From positions 1 to 35,000 of the forward strand of contig JAHBMJ010001987.1 of NCBI GenBank assembly GCA_018398765.1: a stretch of DNA of 35,000 nucleotides, written 5' to 3'. This DNA comes from Chromera velia (Eukaryota > Sar > Chromeraceae). Of the stretch, positions 22,701 to 31,810 are shown piece by piece; the stretch's first letter is position 1, and every line of letters starts with the position of its first letter. The notes beneath the pieces are model-generated. The model ran no database searches. It was given only the letters and a program-made list of their open reading frames with translations, and was not told where the DNA came from. A program made the translations under genes and the position numbers.

Positions 22701-22833
22701 TTTGATCAACAAGGACAAGAATCTGACGCACGCGGTGGTCAAGAAGGAGGTCAGGGACGCTCTCAAACTGTTGGGAGACGACCAGAAGACCATGGGAGGG
22801 GTCACAGCACTGGGAAGGAAATTTACCTCCTGA
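10698..22833 (+). CDS. Giant alpha-solenoid (HEAT/ARM-like) protein with RG-rich island, 20 exons
   Basis: Exons by eye: 10698-10884, 11184-11331, 11668-11791, 11976-12265, 12679-13219, 13548-15090, 15394-15529, 15897-16041, 16433-16604, 16783-17018, 17273-17458, 17754-18089, 18399-18719, 18945-19403, 19691-19795, 19977-20707, 21089-21254, 21579-21794, 22147-22326, 22666-22833. All junctions are GT-AG, phases agree and the sum is 6390 nt (2129 aa). The protein is almost wholly helical, with repeated amphipathic helix pairs typical of HEAT or ARM repeats, for example SKRVTAVTRLVKAPVVGHAG and DFALSLAFITKRLRNEAGYL. Residues about 1269-1332 form a Gly/Arg island with repeated RGGRGGRG, like RGG boxes that bind RNA. 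Residues about 1685-1745 are a Pro/Ala/Gly then Arg/Lys/Glu low-complexity linker. No signal peptide, membrane helix or catalytic motif is seen. The family is not recognised; a scaffold or transport-type role is only a guess. Least certain is the exon 6/7 junction, which needs an acceptor AG at 15392-15393 rather than the preceding AG. Exon 10-11 and 12 borders are supported by phase only. Confidence 0.8.
11419..11540. repeat. Minisatellite, about 35-38-bp unit, four copies, in HEAT-gene intron 2
   Basis: The unit starts GGACCCCGGCATG followed by a C/T-rich tract. Copies start near 11419, 11457, 11491 and 11526; the last copy has diverged (GGTCCCCGGCATT). Confidence 0.9.
12407..12642. repeat. 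Perfect 118-bp tandem duplication in HEAT-gene intron 4
   Basis: 12407-12524 and 12525-12642 are identical by eye. Each copy begins TTAGACTGAAGGATTGACGG and ends CAGACCTTGTATAC. The duplication lies entirely inside the intron between exons 4 and 5. Confidence 0.95.
15293..15334. repeat. (TG)n microsatellite in HEAT-gene intron 6
   Basis: About 18 TG units followed by TATGTATG, about 60 bases before the 3' splice site of exon 7. Confidence 0.9.
16683..16734. repeat. (CT)n(GT)n microsatellite in HEAT-gene intron 9
   Basis: A CT run passing directly into a GT run, about 50 bases before the acceptor of exon 10. Similar (TG) tracts lie before other acceptors of this gene. Confidence 0.9.
18271..18318. 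repeat. (TG)n microsatellite in HEAT-gene intron 12
   Basis: GCGCGTGTGTG followed by TG repeats, 80 bases before the acceptor of exon 13. Confidence 0.9.
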
Positions 22834-24378
22834 GCACCCGAGCTTAGATGATCGAGAAAAGAGACTGAGAAGACGAGAGGTGTTTGTCTGTCTGAGGTCA
22901 GAGAAGGAAGGAGAAGACAGCTAGGAGGACAGAGACTGAAAGCGCATGAATGGGAGGGCCCTCAAGTTTGAGGGGGTTGGAGCAAAAAGCTGGTGGAGTG
23001 CTTTCATCTGGGAAGCCCTTTTGAGTTGTCTGCCGTACGTAACTGTTTCTCTCTCTGCGTTTGTTTGAGGCTTTCATCCTGAGGCTGTCTCCGTGTCGAA
23101 ACTACAGCGCTGATTAGACGTATATCATCAGCTAGATCATCATTCAAGAGCCGTTTCCGGGCAAACTGAACAGAAACCTGTATTTGTATCGTTTCTGCCT
23201 GTCCAAAGTGTTGTCTCGGTGCTCCTAGCGTTCCTCATGTCAGAGTGGAAATCCAGCAAGGATTAGTAAACCACCAGCTGCCGAGCATCAACATCAGGAA
23301 GTGCGATCGAAAAAACGGGTCTCAAAGCGTGGTTACAAGCTTTAGAAATCCAGTTGCGGCAAAATTGACTAATAATGACTTTGACGTACTTTGACGCACT
23401 TAGTACTGCTTGCACTAGTGCTTGCATGCATGCGGGTACCAATAAATCTCTTATTAGACGCAGGAACGCTATGCCTAAATTGCAGCCTAATCTAACAACT
23501 GGTCTAAAAAAATAGGCGTTAAAACTTGAACGTTCCAATTTTTTAGTAATTTTTTATGTCAAATTCATGCAACCGCGATTAATAATTTGATTTAAGTTCA
23601 ATTTATACAATTACAATTTTTAATTTTATGTAGTGATCGTGATTTACCATAAGGTACTAAGGGTAAATGATTTTCTTTTTTTTTTTGTAATGTTGTATGA
23701 TTTATTGTTTTTCTAATACTATAGTTCCTATATAAATCTTTCAAGTTCATTTACGAAAGTGAAGGAATACGTGAAATTCGATTAAAAAGCTAGGTTTTTA
23801 AATAAGTTTTTAAACTAGTTTTTGACAAAAACCTAGGCGTAGGCCATTAAAAAAAAAAAAAACCTAAAAAAAAAATTTAAAAAACCCTCGAATAAAATTT
23901 ATTTACAAAAATACCCCCCCTGCAAAAACTAAAAGAGGCTCAAACAATTTAAGACCGGTTTTAAGCTTCTAAAACCCCAACGAGTTTTTTTAAAATACTT
24001 TAATATGCATGGCCCGGGTGACCAAAGAGTGTTTGTCTACCCAGGTGCGTACCCAGGAAGCGTGCATAGTACAAAAACAAGCACTGCGTACCTCAGAGAT
24101 TTGACGCAGTCATTGGACCTCGCCACAACCTTCCTTAATTGTACTGCGGCAGACCTGCAAATAAACAGAGGGGCAGGATTCATGCAGAGACGCTAAAACT
24201 GTCTATGCACGACCTTCGATTGGAATAGATGCGCAACAACCTTACCCTTTTCTGGACCACTTCGGACTTAGTTCATGAAGAAGGCAGACCTAGTGAAATC
24301 CTATCGACATGCCCCATTTCCACTCTAGACCCCGCTCTCACTTTGCGCTCCGCCTCTGCTCTGCAGCCTGGTCCCAAA
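22834..24378. other. Spacer after the HEAT-type gene
   Basis: The 3' flank of the HEAT-type gene, then from about 23520 a very AT-rich stretch with poly-A/T runs (for example 23851-23882). A minus-strand open frame at 23263-23538 has no recognisable features. No RNA gene is seen. Confidence 0.5.
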
Positions 24379-25067
24379 ACAGAGTGGACTCCAAAGTAGG
24401 ACTTAGTGGAATTCAAAGTGACTTTTAAATTTACTATATTCTAGCTTCATTATAAAGTAAAACTAGGTTACTTAAAGCAATCTAAAGTTTTTTAGAGCAT
24501 TTAAAATCGTTACTTCTGTGCAAATCTGCTCACATGTGCTCAAATCTAAAGACTGGTTGATTAGCTAGGGTGCATGGTGGGAAAAATTACGATTACCGCG
24601 GCATGTGGAAGTTAGTGAATATTACCTATAAAGAAATACACAGGCACAACACCAATGGATACGCTCAACAGCAACGTTTAGCGCCGCCAATCAAGTACAA
24701 AGAATTGCTTCTTCTACAAGGGAAACAGTGCAGGAAGGAGGGCTTCACAGCCAGGCTGGTCAGACCGGACAGGAGGTGGTCAGCAGGGGTCGGAGAGGAT
24801 TCCAAAGAACAAAACACAGAGACAACATAATTCTATTCACAAAGAACTCACACTACATGGCGTAAAAGCATTCTACGTGTGTCAATAAGAAACTGTGAAA
24901 AAGAAGGACAGGTCTGTAGGTAGATCCAGATGTTCAGAGGGAGAGCAGTACGGAATGCCACAAATGAGAAAGGATGAACGAGTAAGGAGCACTTACATTG
25001 GGATAGTATGGACCACTTTTAAAGACTGACACACATAGAGCAAGTGGAAGACATTCAAATGCATGAA
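24379..25067 (+). repeat. Inverted repeat arm A
   Basis: Paired with A' at 26971-27663. It carries an open frame at 24570-24830 whose counterpart in A' (27217-27432) is also open. The two differ at many amino-acid-changing sites, so coding is doubtful. Confidence 0.9.
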
Positions 25068-25771
25068 TTTGAAAGCTGAGCGATTGGTCTGGGTAGAAAA
25101 ATGTCTGGCACGACTGAGAGCTATGCAAAGCTTCAGAAGAGGCAGTCAAAAAATGGAGACTCTCCATCGATCCTCTCTTAGTGACCTCCCTTGTGCGTTT
25201 CTGTCAAGCTCCTAGCAGAACAAAGAAGCTGAATGCTAAGCAAATCATCATACAAAGCGAGAGAGCACGCCGCACTTCCTTAACTGACCTGCAGGTGTTC
25301 CCAAGTCTCCATCCACCAACACCTGCAAACATGGAGAAATAGGCGTTCACGCTTTGTGCAGTCAAGGAAGCACTTCTGTCCAGCTTATTCTGCACGCATA
25401 AGGTTCCAAAGAAACAACCAAGAGCCTAAGAAGCAGCGGGTCCGGATAAGCTGACCTAGGGGTTGATCCTGGGGCTCCCAAGACTGTGACCTGCAAGGAA
25501 AGAGTAAGGAGAGCGATGAGGGCAGCAGTACTTTAATATCTAAATAAGGCTGGCAACCCTTCCCCGCTTGAATAGGAGGAACAGCAGCAAGCAGAAAGAT
25601 GTTGGAAACAAGACTAAAACGGCTGGTGTCCACTGGACCCACCTCCAAGCTCCACTTCGTACCGACCCGAGGTGACCCAGCAACACCCATCTCGTCCAGA
25701 GCCCCGAAAGTGCACTCCCCCTAAAAAAATCAAAACCAAGAAAACGCTCTGTCACACATCTTCTAAAACCA

Positions 25772-26108
25772 TTAGAAAACATCTGACAGAGCACTTTTTG
25801 TGGTAACGTTTATGTGGCAAAAATCCGTTTGCTCAGAGGTTCAAGACTCCGCAGTTTTAAACCTGTAGACCTTTAAGAGACTTCAGACCCGATTATTGGC
25901 CGACAGAGGCAAAGTTGGCTGTGTGCGTCGAAGGGGCAGGGTCCCCTCTGGCCCCGTGGCGGCGCCTCTCAGACCCATGATGAGCCTATGTCTGGACCTG
26001 GCGGCGGGGGGGTTTGACCCCCCTTGCCCAAGGTTCAGAAGTGCGGATTTCTGAACCTCAGGGGGGAGGGGGGGTATCCGACCCAACTCGAGGTCCCTGA
26101 CCCAAAAC
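25772..26108 (+). repeat. Repeat R, copy 1 (empty-site copy)
   Basis: Inverted copy of 28887-29701. It begins TTAGAAAACATCTGACAGAG and ends with TCGAGGTCCCTGACCC. At about 26026-26035 it keeps the uninterrupted TTGCCCAAGGTTCAG, where the other copy carries a 459-bp insert. It contains small palindromes such as AGGTTCAGAA ... TTCTGAACCT. Confidence 0.85.
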
Positions 26109-26130
26109 ACTCACAGAACACGTTTCTATA

Positions 26131-26616
26131 AAACTGGAAATACAGACAGTCACTGAGTATATGCATACAGCGTATGCATGACTGCTGTGAAGTGAAATAA
26201 ATTCAATCTTCCAGTCACTGTGTGGTGGTACCAGCAGACTGTATAGTATGTGGAGTGTTCGTCTGAAGGGCTTCCGCCCAGAGCTACTGTGTACAGCTTC
26301 CTCACTGTAGCTCTGTACCGTATATGTGTTCCTCAATCACCAGTACGCCCCCTGAAAGACCCACATCCTGATCCATGTACCTGATGGAGCGGCCCAGTCT
26401 GGCACCGTGGCTAGCCCACGTGCATACATATACATTGATGCGTCATGCGTGATCATGCATGCATGCAATTTGAGCAATAGATTCAGAGTCACAGAATTCA
26501 GTTGATTTACAACGAACAATCGGATGTTGTAAAGACACACAGACTTACAGTCTTGTTAAGACAAGACCCGGCTTCATGTAACTGAGCTAGCAGAGCCCAA
26601 AGGTATCTAATTCACA
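26131..26616. repeat. Direct repeat D, copy 1
   Basis: Same orientation and about 486 bp long, matched by 28387-28875. Shared blocks include CAGACAGTCACTGAGTAT, AGGGCTTCCGCCCAGAGC and GATTTACAACGAACAAT. It lies 22 bases from R1, just as D2 lies 11 bases from R2. Confidence 0.9.
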
Positions 26617-26853
26617 TTAGTGCAATCCCAGGCAGGGCAGACAGTCCCGCAAAATTGGGGTTCTGCTTGAATAGAAACATTGAAGTCGATATCCCTCTCT
26701 ACATATACCAAGCGCAACTCAATTTGGCACGATTACAATTGTGATTGCAAATGTGAAAAAGATTTTTATCATGCAAACAGTTTTTTAAGACTTGTGATAT
26801 GTTTTTGATAATATTTGTAAAGTCTGTACAAATTTTTAAGTTCGTACGCACCA

Positions 26854-26951
26854 CCGATTACGTTTGCGAAAAATATGAAAATTCAAAGTTAGGATTCGTT
26901 TTCCGGGGCCGCCCGACTTTGAATTTTCATATTTTTTGCAAACGTAATTGG
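26854..26951. repeat. 36-bp-arm hairpin at the inner edge of arm A'
   Basis: Arms 26854-26889 and 26916-26951 are inverted copies with about two mismatches (core ACGTTTGC and AAATATGAAAATTCAAAGT), around a 26-base GC-rich loop. A' begins 19 bases further on. Confidence 0.85.
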
Positions 26952-26970
26952 TCATGCGTGCCTGCGTGCT

Positions 26971-27663
26971 TTCATGCATTTGAATGTCTTCCACTTGCTC
27001 CGTGTGTGTCAGTCTTTCAAAGCGGTCCATACTATCCCGACGCAAGTGCTCCTTACTTATTCATCCTTTCTCATTTGTGGCACTCTGTACTGGTCTCCGT
27101 CTAAACATCTGGATCTACCTACGGACCTGCCCTTCTTTTTCACAGTTTCTCATTGACATATGCAGAACGATTTGCAAGCTTTTGCACTGTGTAGTATGAA
27201 TTCTTTGTAAAAAGAATTATGTTGTCTCTGTGCTCTGTTCTTCGGAATCCTGTCCAACCCCTACTGACCGCCTCCTGTCTGGTCTGACCAGCCTGGCTGT
27301 GAAGCCCTCCTTCCTGCACTGTTTCCTTTGCAGAAAAAACAATTCTTTGTAGTTGATTAGCGGCGCTAAACGTTGCTTTTGAGCGTATCCATTAGTGTTG
27401 TACCTGTGTATTTCTTTGCAGGTAACATTCACTAACTTCTACGTGCCGCGGTGATCATAATTTTTCCTACCGTGCATCCTAGCTAATCAACCAGTCTTTT
27501 GAGCATATTTGAGCAGATTCGCACAGGAGTAACGATTTTAAATGCTTTAAAAGGCTTTAGATTGCTTTAAGCAACCTAGTTTTACTTTATAATGAAGTTA
27601 GAATATAGTAAATTTAAAAGTTACTTTGAATTCTACTAAGTCCTACTTTGGAGTCCACTCTGT
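26971..27663 (-). repeat. Inverted repeat arm A'
   Basis: Inverted partner of 24379-25067. Its outer end directly abuts the gag-like reading frame that starts near 27664. Confidence 0.9.
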
Positions 27664-27705
27664 TCAACCTCCTTTGGCAAAAGGAAAGATGAAGACGACA
27701 GAGGA

Positions 27706-28263
27706 GTGATGGAGACGGGACCGCTGAAAGCAGTCCTGAAAAAGGTAGTAAAGAGAGGCGAGAAAACCGAGGAAGGAGAAGAGAGGGCAGCGAAAGGAAG
27801 ATTCGCTGGGTCGGGGGGGAAGAGCAACGACTCGGACGACGATACAGAATCAGGCGTGAAACCGATTTTCAAGTCTATCCTCGATCGCCTCGCAAAGAGA
27901 TGTATGAGATGTGTGGAAGAGGGACATCATCAAGCGTCCTGTTCCTATTCTGATGACACGATCGCAAGGTAGATGGTGAACGCAGCAGAGTTCAGAAAAA
28001 AGAAATGGACAGAGAGGGAGAACGGAAAGGAGAAGAAAGAAAGCAACAAAGTGAAAGAGAAGGAAAAGGAAAAGGAGAAGGAAAGAGGAAAGGATAAAGG
28101 GGGGAAAGCAAAACTTTCCATCAAGAGATTAACCTCTATCTCCTCGATTGACTCCTATAAGAGGTATGGCAAAATGTGGAAATCTGACTGTGAGTCTCTC
28201 ATTGACTCAGACAAGAGTACAGATGAATGGGAGGCACTCAAGCGACTTGTCAAGAAGAGATGA
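27706..28263 (+). pseudogene. Gag-like frame with CCHC zinc knuckle, split by one TAG
   Basis: One frame runs from a start near 27709 to 28263, broken only by a TAG at 27970-27972. The first part is acidic then basic and ends with CMRCVEEGHHQASC, an exact C-x2-C-x4-H-x4-C zinc knuckle as in retrotransposon gag/pol proteins. The second part is a strongly charged K/E run (NKVKEKEKEKEKERGKDKGG) followed by a Ser-rich segment and a stop. The frame stays open upstream to the border of repeat A', so the N-terminus may have been cut off by that insertion. No protease or reverse transcriptase is visible. Either it is a decayed gag, or the TAG separates two parts of a domesticated or non-autonomous element protein. 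Confidence 0.5.
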
Positions 28264-28386
28264 TGAAAAGGTTAACAGCAAGGATGGGGGGTGAATTGAC
28301 CTTTTGTCTTTTATTGGAATTTGCTCACCCAGTTTCAGTGTACAAGCTTGTTTTCGAAAGGCCATTGCGCTTGGTGGGTGAATGTG

Positions 28387-28875
28387 AAACTAGAAATGCA
28401 GACAGTCACTGAGTATGTGTATGCAACGTGTGCATCACTGCTGTGAAGTGAAATGAATTCAATCTTCCAGTCAGTGTATGGTGGTACCAGTAGATTGTAT
28501 GGTATGTGGAGTGTTCGTCTGAAGGGCTTCCGCCCAGAGCTACTGTATACAGCTTCCTCACTGTAGCCCTGTACCGTATGTGTTCCTCGATCACCAGTGC
28601 GCCCCCTGAAAGACCCACATCCCGATCCATGTACCTGATGGAGCGGCCCAGTCCGGTACCGCGGCTGGCCCACGTGTATACATATACATCGATGCGTCAT
28701 GTGTGATCATGCATGCATGCAATTTGAGCAATAGATTCAGAGTCACAGAATTTGGTTGATTTACAACGAACAATTGGATGTTGCAAAGACACACAGACTT
28801 ACAGTCTTGTTAAGACAGGACCCAGCTTCATGTAACTGAGCTAGCGGAGCCCAAAGGTAGCCTATCTAATTTACA
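28387..28875. repeat. Direct repeat D, copy 2
   Basis: Direct copy of 26131-26616. It differs by substitutions and small indels (for example CACATACGG against CACATATACGG), enough to break any shared reading frame. Confidence 0.9.
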
Positions 28876-28886
28876 GTTTCCTGACT

Positions 28887-29701
28887 GTTTTGGGTCAGGG
28901 ACCTCGAGTTAGGCCGGACACCCCCCCCTCGCCGAGGTTCAGAAGTCCGCACTTCTGAACCTTGCATGCTGGGGGCGAGTGGGGTGCTTTTTGCCCCCCC
29001 TTCTGCATAGGAGACCGGTGCTTTTCCGCAAAAAACTCGTTCTCATAATTGGTAAGGAGTTAGAAACTGAAACTTTATATAAGAAGACGTTATAATCATA
29101 GGAAAAAAACTATATAGAACAGATTGTTTATATCATTTCTAGAAACATAGGCTGCCATACAAATTATGTGAGTTTTATACCGTTTTTTTTATTGTTAAAA
29201 ACTGTTAAAAAATGGCCTAAAACTCATAAAATTTGTATGGTAGCCTATGTTTCTAGAAATGATATAAAAACTAGTCTGTTTTATAGTCCTTTTTCTATCA
29301 TTTCAACGTCTTTTTACACAAAGTTTCAGCTTCTAACTCCTTACCAATTATGAGAACGAGTTTTTTGCGGAAATGCGCCGCTTTAGGGGGGTAAAAAGCT
29401 CCCCACTCGCCCCTGGCATGCGCTTGGGCAAGGGGGGTCAAACCTCCCTGCCGCCGCATCCAGACATGGGCTCATCGTGGGTCTGGGAGGCACCGCCACG
29501 GGGCCAGAGGGGGTGGCGGCACCCTGCTCCTTCGACGCACACAGCCGACTTTGCCTCTGTTAGCCAATAATCGGGTCTGAAGTCTCTTGTCCATCTTGAA
29601 GGTCCACAGGGTTCAAAACTGCGGAGTTCTGAACCTCTGAGCAAACGGACTTTTCCCACAGAAATGTTGCCGTAAAAAGCGCTCTGTCAGATGTTTTCTG
29701 A
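28887..29701 (-). repeat. Repeat R, copy 2, interrupted by a foldback element
   Basis: Inverted copy of R1 (25772-26108). Its two halves, 28887-28963 and 29423-29701, flank a 459-bp insertion. Confidence 0.85.
28964..29422. mobile_element. 459-bp foldback (near-perfect palindrome) element with CTT target duplication
   Basis: Left end GCATGCTGGGGGCGAG and right end (reverse complement) CGCATGCCAGGGGCGAG start a palindrome that runs almost to the centre near 29197. Inner arms include TTCCGCAAAAAACTCG, CATAATTGGTAAGGAGTTAG and ATTTCTAGAAACATAGGCT, with their complements. The duplicated triplet CTT (28961-28963 and 29423-29425) flanks it. The paralogous copy at 26020-26035 has the joined sequence with a single copy, which is the expected empty site. 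There is no coding capacity, so it is a non-autonomous, MITE-like element that depends on an unseen transposase. Confidence 0.9.
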
Positions 29702-31810
29702 CGGTACAGGCCTCTGTGTAGCGCCACTATTAGTAAGTTGGGAGCACACACACAGGCTTTTCAAATTTCTTCCGTTCATTAGGCAGCACCAATCTTGATA
29801 AGTTAGGTGCGCCTTTCTACCGTTCTCGATCTCTTCTCTCTTTTCATGATCCCGCTCTTTCTCTTTATTCTTTTCTTCTTCTTCTCCTTAATTCTTTCTT
29901 CTTTTTGTTTGATTTCTTCTCGTCCTTCTACTCTTCTTTATCCATTCTCTCCTACCGGGCGCCCTCACACAAAGTGAGTACTGAGGATTTCCAGGCGCTC
30001 TCACTGACTGTCATTTCCCGTCTCTTCTTTTTTTATTCTATGAAAATGGAAACACAGGAACAATGCGCACCTACAGTCAGCTCACTTGTTCTCTTCTTGT
30101 CTGGAGTCCTGTCCGGGCGACCAGGTGTTCTCACACCCTGCCGTCTCCTCTTCCTTCGTCGCTCTTCATGACACGCCACCTGCCTCCACGGGAGGCAGCC
30201 CAACCTCACAAGAGTCTACGCGAAAGGAATCAGAAAGACGCAGACTCGTGTCTTCATGCACAGGTCGGCACGACCGAAAGTGCGGTCTATGCTCTGTCTG
30301 CCTGTTTCCTTAGTCACCCCTTGTTCTATCGTGCCCTATCCTCTCTGGAGTCTACAGCAAGCAGCTCCTTCTCCCGAATCGGATTTGCGCAGGTCCCTAC
30401 ACAACATGACAAGATGACTGAGAGGAGCACGTACAGAAACACTTCCTCTGCACTCCGATCTCACGCGGGCTTTCCATCGATCTGCCGTGTTGAGTCCTCA
30501 CCATCAGACTGACAACAGTCCGAATTGACAACAGCGTCTCACCCTTTTCGGACTCACTGTTTCTCTTTTCCTTCCTTCGCTCTCGATTCACAGAGTCACC
30601 TGCCTCCCTCTCCTTCTATTTCTGTGGAAGCAATCTTTAGAGAGCTTCTCAGGGGACCAGAGAGAGGTTTTCCATCAGCACGCTCGATCTGCCATCAACG
30701 AGGCCTTCGTTCAATCTCATCTTCCTGAGGTTTACATTTCAGGGAACACTAAGTCTTCCGAGGCTGACAGAACCTCACACACAGCCTCGGCAGAGTACCA
30801 ATCACTACGGTGTTTTCCTCTTCCTCTGTGTTTCCATGGCAACAATCCACGTACACCAGTGGTCTGGCTTCATCTGGTTCTACCCTTCCTCGAAAAAAAC
30901 TTCTCTCTCTGTGGATCACCATTCACAGTCTCTTTCCACAGGCAGTTACATTCTCTTCAAGCACAACACTTTCTCTCGTGCGGCTCGCAAAGGAAGGACC
31001 AGATCAATCCATCAGATCAACTGTTCTATGGAAGCACCACACTCAGTTTGAACAGGGAGAAATCTGTGACTCCGTCTGCCTTGGATTGAGCCATCTGTTT
31101 GAACAAAGCTGTGCTATCCACCTGAAATGAAACCATAGCTAGCACGAGGCTCAGATAACAGATTAGAAAGTCTGTTCCCAGAAGCGTTCCCTAGAAGTCC
31201 TAATTCAAAGTCCAGTTCTCCTGATAGTCAATCTGGATGCCATGAACAAAAGCCGTCCTGAAGCTGTATCGATTGGAGTGGCTACAGGCGCGCGCGTTTC
31301 CGTTCGGTCCCGCAAGGCAGGCTCATGCATTCTCTCAATGCCACCGACCGGCCCACGCCAACGCTTAGAGGCGGCGCGGCCATGAGCATTCACGTCACAC
31401 GGTTGCTAGTCTCCCGACCAACGCCACCTATCATATCACATGTTTTGATTGATTGTTTAGAAGAATCTAGGAAATAAATCTAAAAAAACATAAAAGAATT
31501 AAAAAACCTGGCAGTATGATTTAGAGAAACACAATGGAGGGCCTTGAAGGCTTATATCTCAGAACCATAATGAGTTCTATAATAAGTTAGAGCTTGCATT
31601 ATACTACAGATGCAGATAAAAACCTAGATAAAAACATATGATAGAACTACCACATGCAACACCACGACGCCGTGACGACAGCGACGTGACCACGAGCATA
31701 ACTTGCAGCATAATCTCTCAGGCTTCCCCTGCTGCTAGCCCTGTTGCCACAAGTGATTGATGATTTCCTCATTGAATGCTTTCCCGCCATAACTGTTACT
31801 CTGCAGGCGT
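29702..31810. other. Long stretch without a supported gene
   Basis: 29815-29945 is a pyrimidine-rich (CTT/TTC) tract. 29950-31130 has mixed composition, with only short open frames rich in Ser, Thr and Leu that show no motif. 31190-31440 contains a short GC-rich patch (GGCGCGCGCG near 31288). 31440-31640 is AT-rich. The 3' UTR of the ankyrin/LRR gene should lie just below 31811. No tRNA, rRNA or transposon ends could be assigned. Confidence 0.5.

Larger units (their letters stand above)
24379..27663. mobile_element. Unit bounded by about 690-bp inverted repeats A and A'
   Basis: Arms 24379-25067 and 26971-27663 are inverted copies, with many substitutions and a few small indels. Both outer ends begin ACAGAGTGGACTCCAAAG. 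The interior (25068-26970) carries repeats R1 and D1, whose partners lie outside this unit, so it is not a simple single element. No transposase frame is visible inside. It may be a foldback-type or long-TIR element, or two opposed copies of one repeat. Confidence 0.7.

Noticed and set aside
23263-23538. A 91-codon minus-strand frame after the HEAT-type gene
   Set aside because: No motif, no splice or promoter context, and AT-rich flanks.
24570-27432. Similar open frames in arms A (24570-24830) and A' (27217-27432) as a gene pair
   Set aside because: They differ mostly by amino-acid changes, lack a shared start and show no domain. Similarity comes from the repeat itself.
26131-28875. D1 and D2 as the two LTRs of a short retrotransposon
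   Set aside because: No primer-binding site follows D1, no 5-bp target duplication is seen, TG/CA ends are not conserved in both copies, and arm A' with the hairpin sits between them.
30063-31130. Plus-strand frames of 67-149 codons
   Set aside because: Ser/Thr/Leu-rich frames from pyrimidine-rich DNA, with no domain and no partner exons in phase.
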